From Hennigella sp045617465 (lineage in GTDB: Bacteria > Bacillota_I > Bacilli_A > Mycoplasmatales > Mycoplasmoidaceae), in assembly GCA_045617465.1 (NCBI GenBank), contig JAZLIQ010000003.1:180291-244290 (forward strand): 64,000 nucleotides of DNA. Reading direction: 5' to 3'. Below, piece after piece: positions 19,808 through 29,997 of this stretch. Within the stretch, counting starts at the first letter, position 1, and every line of letters starts with the position of its first letter. The notes under the pieces are model-generated. The model did no database searches and was not told where the DNA came from. It was given only the letters and a program-made list of their open reading frames with translations. The position numbers were made by a program, and so were the translations under genes.

Positions 19808-21022
19808 TTATTTTTTCTTGGTATCGTCTTTTTTGTGTTTAGAATCTTTTTTAGATTCCTTTACATCAACCGGAGTTTGTTTATCAGCTCTAGGTGGAAC
19901 AGATCTGAATCCTGATTCAGCAGAGAATAAATCAATATATTCTCTAATCTTAGCTTCAATAGCTTCCGCATCTGGTTTTGGGTTGCAAACCGCTCCCACG
20001 ATAATCGGAATAATATTTAGCCCACACACAGCACTACCAGCGATTAACATGTATTTTAACCCTAGGTATGCTGAATATTGATAACTTGCCATATCAGGGA
20101 AATCTAAATTAGATATTCATACAGAGATACAGTCCATGACTGTAAACAAGACACCTAATAGTACAAAGACTAGTACAAATGGTCAAGCAAAGTAATATTT
20201 TGAATTTGGATTCTTTCCTTTTTTACCTACCATACTACCCATGGTTAAAATTAGAGGATAGATGCCAAAGGCAGCACAAATAATATAGAATATACCATTA
20301 AATATAAAACTTAATGGTCCGCTTGTTCCAGAAACTGGTTCGTGAGCTTGTAAACCTGTTGCAACAAACGCAAAGATTGCAGTAGCTAATAAACATACTT
20401 GGAGAATTATCATCAATATGATAGAAACCATTTTCATGATTGGAACAATTGCGGGTTTAGTTTTATATCTATAAAACTTTCCTTGTCTTACATCGTCATT
20501 TAACTTTGCATATGCTTGTCCTATGAAATAGGGATTTTCATATGGAGTTCCAGCTAATGGAATTCCACCAGCAGCAAAAGCAAAGTTAGGACTTGTTTTT
20601 GGTCCTTCATTATCAAAGTGAGCTTTAGCTCTTAAATCAATATGAGGATCAGTAGCAGTCACTTTCTTGCCTTCAACTAAATCGTCTAGATTTACTCTAA
20701 ACATATTGTTGCAGAAAGTAAACAAGTAATTGATAGCATCAATTAAATCTGTTTCATCCTCATATTTATATTTTTCATCTAACTTAAAATTCTCTTTAGT
20801 TAGTTTATTAAAATCTTTCACTAAAGATTTTGCAGAGTATTTAGCTGCTAGCTCAACTTTAGGAAATAATTTTTCACACGCATATAAAACATTTAGTTGT
20901 GTTTTTAAAACGGCAACAAAATCTTTTCTATTTAGAAAAGGAACAAAAGTAGATTTTTCATCTAAAATTGCTTGTAGTCTTTTCGCGTGCTTAATATATA
21001 AATCTTTTTCTAATTTCTTCAT
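19808..21022 (-). CDS. multi-pass membrane protein of unknown function
   Basis: 404 residues once one TGA is read as Trp. Residues 1-190 are soluble and helical; four hydrophobic helices follow (about 195-220, 235-262, 280-302, 315-340), and a short lysine-rich tail closes the protein. No family recognised. It lies four bases upstream of the ECF S component and starts one base after the holA stop, so it belongs to the comEC-holA-folT transcript. A partner or regulator of the transporter is possible but not shown by the sequence. Confidence 0.7.
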
Positions 21023-21023
21023 A

Positions 21024-21926
21024 CTATTTAAATAATATTTTTATTAATTGAGTATATGGTATATTTTTTTGTTTTTTAACATTAATGTCAAATTCATAAA
21101 GCTTTGTCAACATTTGATCAATCATTGCTAGCTTTTGGTCATATGGCCTTAAATTGCTATATAAAGCCTGTTGTCAGAACGGAAGACCTTGTTTGGTAGC
21201 AATGATATCACTGGACCATCTTTCGAGCTTTGCCGTCAAAAAGAATTTGATTTGTACAAGTTTCAAGGCAAAGATTGGGATGAATGCTTGAATTGTAACA
21301 TTCTTAGCAATTAGATCATTCAATCTTTCGATTGTCTTAGCTTCATCGCCCGCGAGCCACGCGTCTGTAATATTAAAGATAGTCGCATCGCCCAAGTCAA
21401 ATACTACCTTTTCTATTTCTTCTTTACTAAAAGAAGGTTGACCCATTAGTTGTAACTTTGTTATTTCATTTTTAATGAAATCAATATTTTCTGGAAGAAG
21501 ATCTACCAAAGTTTGTTCAGCTACAGAGTCTAATGTAATTTTTGCTTTAACAAGCAAGTTATGAATAGTTGCTGCTTTAACTTTCTTTGTTACTGCAGTA
21601 GCTTTCACTGACTCAATTTTTAGTTCACTAAAAATTTTATTTCTAACTGTAGCGCCCTCTAGAATAAAAATTATTTTTGTGGGTAGCGCGTGTAATTCTT
21701 TTATACATCCTTTGGTTGTAGCATCTGTTAATTTTCAACTATCAATGTTTACTACGTACACTTTTTTCTCATCGTCTGATTCAAATAAATTGAACTGACA
21801 AAGTTTATCAGCAACTTCTGTTGCCGATGTCTTAATAGGAAAAGAAACAACATTGCTCTTAATGTTGTCGTTATAAACTTTTCAGCCTATAGCATCAATG
21901 TTTGAACCATAGTAAACTTTAACCAT
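21024..21926 (-). CDS. holA: DNA polymerase III delta subunit
   Basis: 300 residues. It follows the HolA pattern of Mollicutes: an N-terminal MVKVYYGSNI strand, a Lys/Thr-rich middle, the segment DLLPENIDFIKNEITKLQL typical of the lid domain, and a C-terminal helical collar. It opens the sliding clamp within the clamp loader together with delta-prime (holB, 8.9 kb) and DnaX. It lies nine bases after comEC, matching the conserved comEC-holA order in Firmicutes and Mollicutes. Confidence 0.85.
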
Positions 21927-21934
21927 TTTCTTAA

Positions 21935-23050
21935 TTATATCTTATTGTTATAAACAATAAGATAAACTACTTTTGCAAGGCCACAATAGACAAAATAATA
22001 AATAAATATTATTCATACGGGCCACTCGCTAGAATATATATAAATATTTCCAAAACTTATGTTACCAACAAGCACATAAGCCGCAACCATAATACCATAA
22101 TGTATTATTGCCATGAATGGAATTAAACTAAAGGCAATAAAATATAGAAACACAAAAGCAGATAAATACGAAAAGATAAAAGCATTAAGAAATGTTAATA
22201 ATGAAATTTTGTGATTCATTTGTATTACAAAAGGAATAGTAACTAGAAATGCACAAACATTAATCAATAAGGAAGAAATGATTTTGTTATTTAGGTTAAA
22301 CCCAGAAATAAAATATGCAAGTGTACACACACTAAACGATAAAAGAAAACCGTAGGATTGAAAGCAAATTGGATTAAGTAAGCATATGCTTAAACCAATC
22401 GTTCCAAGCTTATCATATCTACTAATTTCATATCTGTTAAAGACTCATGCAAAACATAAGTTAAGTAAGACTCTTATGCTAGCATAAGAGAAATCTAGTA
22501 AGAATGAATAGAATCCAATAACAGTAATGCCAACATATTTACCAACTGTTGGAACCTTACAAAAAATCTTTTTTATTATCTTTGATAATAAAGAAACATG
22601 AAATCCACTTATACAAATTAATCAAACTACTCCTAAATCTACAGTCTGTTTATAAAAGATTCAGGTGTTTGGTGATTTTATATTAAATAAAATCAATTTA
22701 ATAAAGTCGGCTATTTCTTGACCAAAAGTCTGATCATAATAATTGAATAAACTTTCTTTTACATAACCCGCGCCTATATTATTTAGTCCTTGTTTGATAA
22801 AATCAAACAAGCTGAACTTGCTTGCAAAGACAACAAGAAAAATGAAAACTATAAGAATAGCTGACAGCAGAACAATTTGTTTTCAATTGATTCTACATTT
22901 TTTAAAGGTCAAGGGCAACAGTATTGTAAACAATAAAAATCAATAGTCTACAACAAACCCTAAATAAATAATTGCACATGCACAAAAAATACTAAATAGT
23001 GGTAAGCTACTATTCAAGATAGGGTTAGGTTTGTGTTTTTGTTTAAACAT
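21935..23050 (-). CDS. comEC: ComEC-like DNA-uptake channel protein, short form
   Basis: 371 residues. The competence-domain marks are present: ISGFHVSLLSKII, the SYASIRVLLNL helix, and NPICFQSYGFLLSFSVC. About nine membrane helices. The N-terminal OB region is reduced and the C-terminal metallo-beta-lactamase domain of longer homologues is absent, as in other Mollicutes. It may move DNA or another polymer; no other competence machinery is visible apart from the ComEB-type deaminase. The ATG is inside the TGTTTAAACA palindrome shared with the divergent S1 gene. Confidence 0.88.
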
Positions 23051-23059
23051 TCAAAAAGT

Positions 23060-23065
23060 TATAAT
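23060..23065 (+). promoter_or_regulatory. -10 box giving a leaderless start for the S1 gene
   Basis: TATAAT at 23060-23065 lies six bases before the ATG at 23072. The next palindrome, TGTTTAAACA (23039-23048), overlaps the start codon of the divergent comEC gene. Confidence 0.6.
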
Positions 23066-23071
23066 GATAGT

Positions 23072-23407
23072 ATGTTCCAATCACAATATGAAATAAATAA
23101 ATCGATAGTTAAAGGAACCATCATTTCCATCTCTAAAACATATGTTTTAGCATCATTTGATGGAAATGTTGGCATTTGTCATATTTCCAATGTGTCTGAC
23201 TACCTAGTAAGAAGTTTGAACAACTTCTTTAATTTAGGTGATGTTTATGATTTCCTTGTGATTGGTGATGATGGCTATGGACAAATAAATTTGTCCTTCA
23301 AAGCAATCCATCCTAAATTCCTTAAAGTTCACAAAGATGTTATCCCAACACCTGGTGGTTTTAAAGCTTTAAAAGATGATTTAGAACGACGACTAAAAAA
23401 ACTATAA
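23072..23407 (+). CDS. S1-domain RNA-binding protein
   Basis: 111 residues. A single S1 OB-fold occupies residues ~10-85: KSIVKGTIISISKTYVLASFDGNVGICHISNVSD, then LGDVYDFLVIGDDGYGQINLSFK. The tail (GGFKALKDDLERRLKKL) is a basic helix. It resembles YabR/GSP13-type general-stress S1 proteins, which associate with ribosomes. I chose the ATG at 23072 over an in-frame GTG at 23033 because TATAAT lies just before the ATG. tRNA-Arg follows. Confidence 0.85.
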   Translation: MFQSQYEINKSIVKGTIISISKTYVLASFDGNVGICHISNVSDYLVRSLNNFFNLGDVYDFLVIGDDGYGQINLSFKAIHPKFLKVHKDVIPTPGGFKALKDDLERRLKKL

Positions 23408-23417
23408 TCCTATTTAT

Positions 23418-23495
23418 GCACCATTAGCTCAATTGGATTAGAGCGTTAGACTTCGGATCTAAAGGTTGTTGGTTCGACTCCAGTATGGTGCGCCA
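23418..23495 (+). tRNA. tRNA-Arg (TCG anticodon)
   Basis: 78-nt cloverleaf: acceptor GCACCAT/ATGGTGC, anticodon stem TTAGA/TCTAA, loop CTTCGGA with TCG at 34-36, T-loop TTCGACT, and encoded CCA. It lies ten bases after the S1 gene and may be cut from its transcript. Confidence 0.93.
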
Positions 23496-23498
23496 TAT

Positions 23499-23527
23499 TA
23501 AATAAAGCCTTCTGGCTTTATTTTTTT
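23499..23527. terminator. bidirectional terminator
   Basis: AAATAAAGCC-TTCT-GGCTTTATTTTTTT between tRNA-Arg and the convergent export-accessory gene. Confidence 0.85.
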
Positions 23528-23886
23528 AATAAATATTGGTAAACGTTCAAACTATCAATAATTATTTTGGTGTCTAAATATGGTTCACCGGGATCAACAA
23601 ATTTAGATAAGCCATAAATACTGTAAGTACAGAAGTCACCAGTTCCTGTTGCTCCATAAATGGAGCAAGTATAATATTGTTTCTTATATTCGACCTGAAC
23701 TTGGTGACAATCATGACTTTCAATATAAGATGCACTTTGTGAATCAATAGTAATTGTGTCTTGTTCTTCGAACAAGATAAAGCCATTGGTAGCAACATCA
23801 ATTTTAATAAAGCTAAACATTACTAACCAAAATGTTATTAAACCTAAAATAGCAAAAAGTGCAATCTTAATGTTTTGTTTAATCAT
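23518..23886 (-). CDS. single-span membrane protein, possible export accessory
   Basis: 122 residues: a short basic start, one membrane helix (residues ~8-28, IALFAILGLITFWLVMFSFI), and an extracellular domain with three Cys (HDCHQ, YYTCS, DFCTY). The segment after the helix, IKIDVATNGFILFEEQDTITI, is reminiscent of the beginning of HlyD-type membrane fusion proteins that partner C39 ABC exporters, but the protein is much too short for a full one. It starts inside the end of the exporter gene (eight-base overlap) with a strong AAAGGAGG site, so the two are translated together. Assignment is contextual. Confidence 0.6.
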   Translation of the reverse strand: MIKQNIKIALFAILGLITFWLVMFSFIKIDVATNGFILFEEQDTITIDSQSASYIESHDCHQVQVEYKKQYYTCSIYGATGTGDFCTYSIYGLSKFVDPGEPYLDTKIIIDSLNVYQYLLKK

Positions 23887-25762
23887 TTTCCTCCTTTCCT
23901 GTGATAAACACAGTGTTGTAACGTTTAATCCTATTGATTAGTTGTTTTACAACTAATCTATCTTTTGATTTGATAAAACTCAAAATATCATCTATGAAAA
24001 CTACTCTATTTTTGATTGTTAACAAAGTTAACAAATTGATGATTAGTCCGTTGTAAAAGTTATGGTCAAGTGAATTAAAATCGATTGCAAAATACTTTAT
24101 GTATTGAGCAAAGGTTCTTGGTTCTTTTTCTACACACTTGATTAACAATTCAATATTCGGTTTAGACTGTTGGTCTACAACTATGAGTTTGTTTACAAAC
24201 TCTTGAGTCAGATTAATTTTTTTATCATTTGCAAAAACTTGTTTCGCATTTAATAGAAGCTTAACAATTGGTTGTGAAACAACATTGTCTTTATTTATTT
24301 CTAATTGAACAGTTAAATCTTCTGTCTCTATTTTTAAGGATTTTATCTTTTCACTAATACTAAATTCTTTAGTTGATTGATAGTTACTAATAGATGTCAA
24401 GTCTTTATAGACTTGCCAGTATATGTCGAACTCAATTTTAGTTATAAAATAACTAAACATCTCGCTTGTAGAGTTTCTAAACAGAGCAAAAGCAGAGATG
24501 GCAAACACTAATTTACCAATCGATAGTTTGTCAGTTTTTATTATTAAATATGACATCATTGCTATTAAGCAAACTTCACAAAAACTTTTAAGAAGTGACT
24601 TTGCCAAAGTTGAATTATTTTTAAATAATAGAACATCACTATAGTTCTTGTATATAGAACTATAGTTGTTTTTTATTTGCTTAATAATTTCCTGTCTTTT
24701 TTCGAGTCAAACTTCGCTTCTTAACGAGTTAATCAAATTTTTGTAATGTATAGCATTACTATTTTCGGATCTAACAATATTTAGAAAAACTTCTTGCTTT
24801 TTTCTGTAAGCAAATAAAAAGAAGATTAATTCAATGACTAAATATGCTGCAACGAATATTAATAAATAATATTGTAAAGATCCAATGATGCAAACACATG
24901 TTATTACAAAAATAATATTGGTGATAAACTTGTTTATCTCTACAACACTAAAATTTGAAATGTTATAAACACATTCATCGACCTTAAATATTCAATTTTT
25001 ATCTACTTTAAATAAAAAGTCTGGTTTCTTATTTTCTAAACTTCCCAATATTTTATTTGTAAATAAAAGCATATAGCTTTTTATATGTTTTGACATATAC
25101 AAATTAGAAACATATGTTAATAAATCATTGCTAAAATAGAACAACACAAAAATAAAACAGATAGTGATAAGGTTGTTAATTGAGCTCTTTCCAATAGCTA
25201 AATCTATCACGTAGTTTAAAAAACTAGCACAAGCTATGGAAGTTAGTAAGATTAAGAATGAAAGCCCTAGATTGATTAGAACACACTTTAAATCAAACAT
25301 TAATAATGTTTTTGTATTACCAAATACTTTCTTAAAAGTTTTGTTTGCCTTCTTTCTAACTAAAATAATTACATTTAAAAATATCTTTTTTAGTTCAGCG
25401 TAGCTTAGTTTATTCATTTCTAATGAACATGAATCATATATTTCTATATACTTCTTTCGTTTTCTTGCAATGACATAGTGATTATTAGAACCGTTAGATG
25501 TTGCCAATAGCAAAACAAAATAACTATTTATTTTTAAATTTATGAAATCGTCATACTTTGTTTCATAACTTTCACATTCCAATCCTAATGATGAAGCTAA
25601 GGCTTCAAAATCAAAAATAGTCATTCCTGTATCAGAAATGTGACTTTGTTCTAAAACTTCCTGTTTATCAACAGGATCTTTAAAGAAGTGGTTGTGTAAT
25701 GATGTAATAACACAAACACCACACTCTTGTTCATTAGTTTGATTAATAATATTAATTCCCAC
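23879..25762 (-). CDS. C39-peptidase ABC exporter with degenerate nucleotide-binding domain
   Basis: 627 residues. Domain order is that of peptide exporters that trim double-glycine leaders: a C39 protease (1-125) with Q8, C14 (QECGVC), H95 (NNHYVIAR) and D110 (EIYDSC) all in place; six membrane helices (about 150-420); then a shortened ATPase region (about 450-627). The ATPase region has no Walker A, no LSGGQ signature, and only a Walker B-like VVFIDDI near residue 600 and a Q-loop-like VVDQQSKP. It cannot bind ATP in the usual way. I read the start as GTG at 25762 with AGGTGA upstream; no in-frame ATG was found. Substrate unknown. Confidence 0.8.
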
Positions 25763-25800
25763 ATATACTAATTCACCTAAAAATTTGTAAAATTTAAAAA
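25763..25800 (-). repeat. upstream segment duplicated before the exporter and coiled-coil genes (copy 1)
   Basis: Read on the minus strand, this copy has TTTTTTAAATTTT, then ATTTTTAGGTGAATTAGTAT, then the GTGGGA of the exporter start. Copy 2 at 26165-26205 has the same order with AGGCGAATAAGTAT. The two differ by a few substitutions and a two-base shift. Confidence 0.55.
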
Positions 25801-25815
25801 ATATTTTTAAAACAC

Positions 25816-25845
25816 TAAAAAATTAGAGACAAAATGCCTCTAATT
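25816..25845 (-). terminator. intrinsic terminator
   Basis: On the minus strand AATTAGAG and CTCTAATT pair around nine bases, followed by a U run. It lies between the coiled-coil gene and the exporter gene. Confidence 0.7.
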
Positions 25846-25872
25846 ATTTTTTGATCTTTTTTATAAAATTAA

Positions 25873-26154
25873 CTACATTCAACCGTGTTGTTTAAACATT
25901 TCGTCATATTTATCAAGTCTGTCCATAATCAAGTCTAGCTTTTCATCAATTTTTAAAAATTTCTCTTCAAGCCTTGAAACTCTTTCGTCAATAGAAAGAG
26001 TGTGTTGTTTTCTTACACCAAATGCTACCGCTTGATTTCTAGAATTGAAAGATTGTAATTGTTTCATAATTTCTATTTTGTCAGTTAATATCTTAACTAC
26101 ATTATAGTTTTCTTTAAATTCTGTTTTCGTGATTTCTTGTGATGGCGAAGCCAT
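25873..26154 (-). CDS. small coiled-coil protein upstream of the exporter
   Basis: 93 residues; the last two codons follow a TGA Trp. The C-terminal half, RVSRLEEKFLKIDEKLDLIMDRLDKYDEM, is a clear heptad coiled coil, similar in style to mycoplasma DUF16-type proteins. No signal peptide, membrane helix or double-glycine leader. The ATG at 26154 has GGAGGTG seven bases upstream; a GTG at 26169 is an alternative start, at the position homologous to the exporter start. It shares a ~40-base upstream sequence with the exporter gene, suggesting common control. Function unknown. Confidence 0.65.
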
Positions 26155-26164
26155 ATGTTCACCT

Positions 26165-26205
26165 CCCACATACTTATTCGCCTAAAAATCTAGAAAATTT
26201 AAAAA
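26165..26205 (-). repeat. upstream segment duplicated before the exporter and coiled-coil genes (copy 2)
   Basis: Minus-strand sequence TTTTTTAAATTTT, then ATTTTTAGGCGAATAAGTAT, then GTGGGA, matching copy 1 at 25763-25800. In this copy a second, stronger ribosome-binding site (GGAGGTG) follows and leads to ATG at 26154. Confidence 0.55.
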
Positions 26206-26226
26206 AATGTTATTTTCTATAAATAT

Positions 26227-26264
26227 AAATAAATATGCTTGCATATTTATTTATTACTTATAAT
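26227..26264 (+). promoter_or_regulatory. tilS promoter with upstream palindrome
   Basis: Perfect 12-bp arms AAATAAATATGC and GCATATTTATTT with a TT centre (26227-26252), then TATAAT at 26259-26264, six bases before the tilS ATG. The palindrome fills the -35 region and also lies in front of the divergent coiled-coil gene. Confidence 0.55.
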
Positions 26265-26270
26265 ATTTTT

Positions 26271-27164
26271 ATGAAATTAAGCAAAAAAAGATATTTAGCG
26301 GCTGTTTCTGGTGGCCCAGATTCAATGGCTTTATTACATAAATATCAAAATAAAATCATTGCTGTTTGTCATGTAAACTACCACAAACGTGTTGACAGTG
26401 ATTATGATACTTCTATTGTTAAAGCATATTGTGCAAAGCACAATATCAAATTACTTATTTATGATGTGAAAAAGTCTGAATATAGCAAATCCTCTATTCA
26501 CAACTTCCAAACATTAGCTAGAAAGATCCGTTATGATTTCTTTGTCAAGTGTGGAAAGAAATTAAGATGTAATGATTTGCTTATTGCTCATAACTTAAAT
26601 GATTTCTTAGAAACTGCATTAATGCAAGAAGCAAGACATAGTCAAAACTTCTTTTATGGGGTTAAGCCTATCAGTCATTATCAAACCCTAACAATTTACC
26701 GTCCATTGATTGATAAGTTTAAAGATGATTTAGAAAAGTATTGTAAACTTCATAAGCTTGCTTATGCAATTGATTCGTCCAATGCTTCTGACATCTATGA
26801 AAGAAATAGAGTTAGAAAGCAATTAGCTAAAAAGTCAAAAGCGCAATTGCTTAAAATGCATTTACAAATTTGTAATCGAAATAAGAAATTTGCAAAAGTA
26901 GAAAAGCAAGTAAATAAGTATTTACTTGAATGATCAGGAAAGAAATATGAGGTTAAATATTTCAAATCATTGAATCCTAAATTTATGGATAGTTTAGTTT
27001 ACTTATATTTAAAAAAGATAAATATTAGCAATGTTAACTATAATAAAGTTAAGTTAGTTAGAGACTTTATAGTCTCTAACAAATCAAATATTAGCTTAAG
27101 ACTGGAAGATGGAATTAAGCTAGTTAAGAAAGATAAGAAGGTTAAAGTATGCTTAAAAAAATAG
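26271..27164 (+). CDS. tilS: tRNA(Ile)-lysidine synthase
   Basis: 297 residues. The PP-loop SGGPDSM lies near residue 14, followed by VCHVNYHKR and the HNLNDFLET motif (LLIAHNLNDFLETALMQ). It makes lysidine at C34 of tRNA-Ile(CAU) so that AUA is read as Ile. The start is ATG at 26271, since TATAAT precedes it by six bases; the upstream in-frame ATG at 26235 would lie before the promoter. The C-terminal part is short, as in other Mollicutes. It overlaps hprK by 16 bases. Confidence 0.92.
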
Positions 27165-28099
27165 CTGTTAAAGAATTATTAAATAATTTTGACTTCAATG
27201 TAGTCAATAAAGGTAGACCAAGTAAAAGATACATTACTTCTTCTGGTATAGCCAGAATAGGTATTGAATTATCTACTAAGATTAAACCTGCATATAGAAA
27301 ACAAACAAACCCTGTTTGTTTTGGTACATCTGAACTTAACTACTTTAAACAATCTACTCCTAGACAATTAAAGTCTATGATGAACAGAGTTAAGAAACTT
27401 AACCCTCCAATGATTATTCTTAACTCTGCTTTTAAACAAGATAACATTAAAAAGCTTTTAAAAGCTTTTGGCAAAACAGATATTACTATAGCTAGTTGTC
27501 AAATGTCATCAACTGACCTATACTTTGAATTATCTCCATGGGTTGCTAAGAAAATAGCACCAACAAGTATTGTTCATGGGACATTAATGTCTATATATGG
27601 TATTGGTGTATTAATTACTGGTGATTCTGGTACAGGTAAATCAGAAGCAGCTATGGAATTGCTAAAGCAAGGACGTATGTTTGTAGGTGATGATGCAATA
27701 GAAGTTTACAACTATGGACAATCAATCTATGGACGTCCATCTGATATTGCTAAACAATTCATGGAAGTTAGAGGTTTAGGAATATTAGATGTTAGTAGAA
27801 TGTTTGGTTGACAAAAAACATTAGAAGAAACTCAAATACATATGATTGTTCACTTGGTGAACCCTGAGTTAAGTAAAAAGAAGTTAAATGACTTTGAAAG
27901 ATTAGGTAATGAACAATCTAAAGAAAAGATTCGTGGTGTTTATTTACCTAAGTACTTCATTCCTGTAACAGCAGGAAGACCAACAGCTAGTTTAATTGAA
28001 TCTGCTGTTGTAGATTACAAATTAAAGAAATCTGGATACAACTCAGCAGAAACTTATCTACAAAATTATGATAAGGTTGTAACTAAAGGAGGTAAGTAA
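27149..28099 (+). CDS. hprK: HPr kinase/phosphorylase
   Basis: 316 residues. Walker A GDSGTGKS at 158-165, the catalytic His in IVHGTLMSIYGIGVLITG, DDAIEVYNYG, and the family signature MEVRGLGILDV are all present. It phosphorylates Ser46 of HPr in response to ATP or fructose-bisphosphate, linking sugar uptake to metabolism. No PTS gene lies in this window, but its presence implies one. It overlaps tilS upstream, and its TAA shares one base with the lgt ATG. Confidence 0.96.
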
Positions 28100-29133
28100 T
28101 GTTTAATTTATTAGGCGAAATGCCACCAGATCCACATTGAACACAACCATTGCCTAATGGCATTAACTCATGAATGTATCCAATATGCATCATGCTTGGT
28201 TTTGTCACTGCAATTGTTTTAGGTTGTTTAAAACTTTGAAAAAGATACAAAGTATCTACTGAACCATTCTATTGGTTTATTTTAATTGGTGTGCCTTGCG
28301 CTATCTTGGGCGCAAGATTTGGTTCGTGTGCAATTGGACAAACTCCGTGAAACCAATTCTTTGTAGACTTTGGAACAGGTCTGGCGATTGAATGAGGTGT
28401 AATGTTAACTGTGCTAGTGGCATTCATTTATTTCCCATTAGTTCTAAAATTACCAAGATATAGAGTCAGAGACTCTTTTGGTGAAACACACGAAGTGAAG
28501 AAAGTTAGTATGTGAATGTACTTCGATGCAATAGTTCCAGCAATATTAATTGCTCAATTTATTGGTAGATGAGGAAATTATTGTAACCAAGAAGTTTATG
28601 GAATTGCTGTAACTGATGAGGGGTTAGCTAATTTTCTTAACAAGTTTTTGCCCGGTATGTATATTCCTAGTGGACCACACTTACAACCAGGGTTAGAACC
28701 CGGATGATATCAACCTTTGTTCTTGTGAGAAGGATTGGGCAACTTAGCAATGTTCTTTGTACTATACTTTGGTATAGAATGCATTCCACAAAGAAAAGCT
28801 GGTGATTTGGCTGGTGGATACTTTGTGTGATATGGAATCTTTAGAGCCTGTTTAGAACCACTAAGGGTTGGCAACTTTAAATATGTAACATCAATCGTTA
28901 CTTCAATAGTTTGGGCTGTGGTTGGTGTACTATTCATACTAATTAACCACTTACTAATAGCTAAAGTAAGAGATAAGAAAGTATGACATACTTTATTCTC
29001 TCGTGGACCTGGTGAAGTCTTCAAAATGATTGGTGCTGGTTGAAACAGTCAAAAGAATGTTAGGTACCAAGACAAACAATTTGAAGACTGTGTTAGAAAA
29101 CCAGTAGAACTAATCTATTATGGAGCGTGATAA
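28099..29133 (+). CDS. lgt: prolipoprotein diacylglyceryl transferase
   Basis: 344 residues with about seven membrane helices; many Trp are TGA-coded, so it vanishes in the standard code. The Lgt signature GRWGNYCNQEVYG lies near residue 156, with further family segments GARFGSCAIGQTP and LWEGLGNLAMF. It transfers diacylglycerol from phosphatidylglycerol to the lipobox Cys, the first step for the eight lipoproteins in this window. AGGAGG lies just before its ATG inside the end of hprK. The hprK-lgt-trxB order is widely conserved. Confidence 0.95.
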
Positions 29134-29136
29134 TCT

Positions 29137-29997
29137 ATGGGATTAGAAGTAGAAGTTGTTGGAGAAACTAATAAGTTTGATGTAATTGTCATCGGTGGTG
29201 GAATTGCTGGAATGACAGCAAGCTCATTAGTCACTCAAGCAGGATTAAAAGCTTGCTTTCTAGAAAAAGATGTTCCTGGTGGTAAATTAATGCACATTGA
29301 TAAAATCAATGATTTTGCTGCTCAACCAGGAGTATCTGGTAATGCTCTAGGTTTATCAATCTTTAAACAAGCCACTGAAGAAGTTAAAACAAACTATGTC
29401 TATGGTGATGTTCAATCAATAAGACCAAAGAATGGATTATTCTATTTATTTACTGCTGATGGCCAAACATGAGAAGCAAAAGCAATCATTATTGCTGTTG
29501 GTACAGGAATAAAGAAATTAAATATTGATGGTGAAGAAAAATACTTTAATCATGGATTAAGTTATTGTGTATTATGTGATGCAGCTATGGTTAAGGGTAA
29601 AGATGTTGCCTTAGTTGGATCAACATTACATTTAGACCATCTAAAACAATTTGCTAAAAAGGTTGATGTATATCAACCTAAAGATATTAAGTCTATTGAA
29701 GGCAATGGTTCTAGTGTAACTGGAATTATAAAAGCAGACGGATCTAAAGCTGCTTATGATTTTGTCTTTGTTGAAAATGGTTTTGAACCAAATGTTGGGT
29801 TCTTACCAAATGATATTCAATTAGATGACAATCAACAAGTTATTGTTGATGCTAAAATGGCTAGTCCATATTTTGAAGGTGTATTTGCTTGTGGTGATTG
29901 TATTAATGCTTCACCAAAGAAAATTCAACCAGCAATGGAACAAGCTGCTATTGCTGCTGATTCAGCAATTAAATATATTCAATCAAAAAGTTGATAA
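29137..29997 (+). CDS. trxB: thioredoxin reductase-like flavoprotein
   Basis: 286 residues, with a final TGA Trp before the TAA. FAD-binding GGGIAGMTA lies near residue 21, the redox CVLC pair at 144-147, and GVFACGDCI near the C-terminus (the FAD-binding ATG/GD motif). The NADPH-binding GxGxxA motif is weak (VALVGSTLHLDHL), which may affect cofactor choice. It probably reduces thioredoxin; the CxxC separates it from plain ferredoxin-NADP reductases. It starts three bases after lgt and shares one base with the whiA ATG. Confidence 0.85.

Noticed and set aside
23033..23071. GTG start at 23033 for the S1 protein
   Set aside because: A good -10 box at 23060-23065 lies downstream of that codon, so the mRNA would not contain it.
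23879..24607. Exporter split into two genes
   Set aside because: The separate frames are joined by TGA Trp codons in one frame of 627 codons without a frameshift.
26154..26172. Short out-of-frame peptide starting MWE before the coiled-coil gene, and a similar one before the exporter
   Set aside because: The likeness comes from the duplicated leader; the peptides diverge at once and the reading frames overlap real genes.
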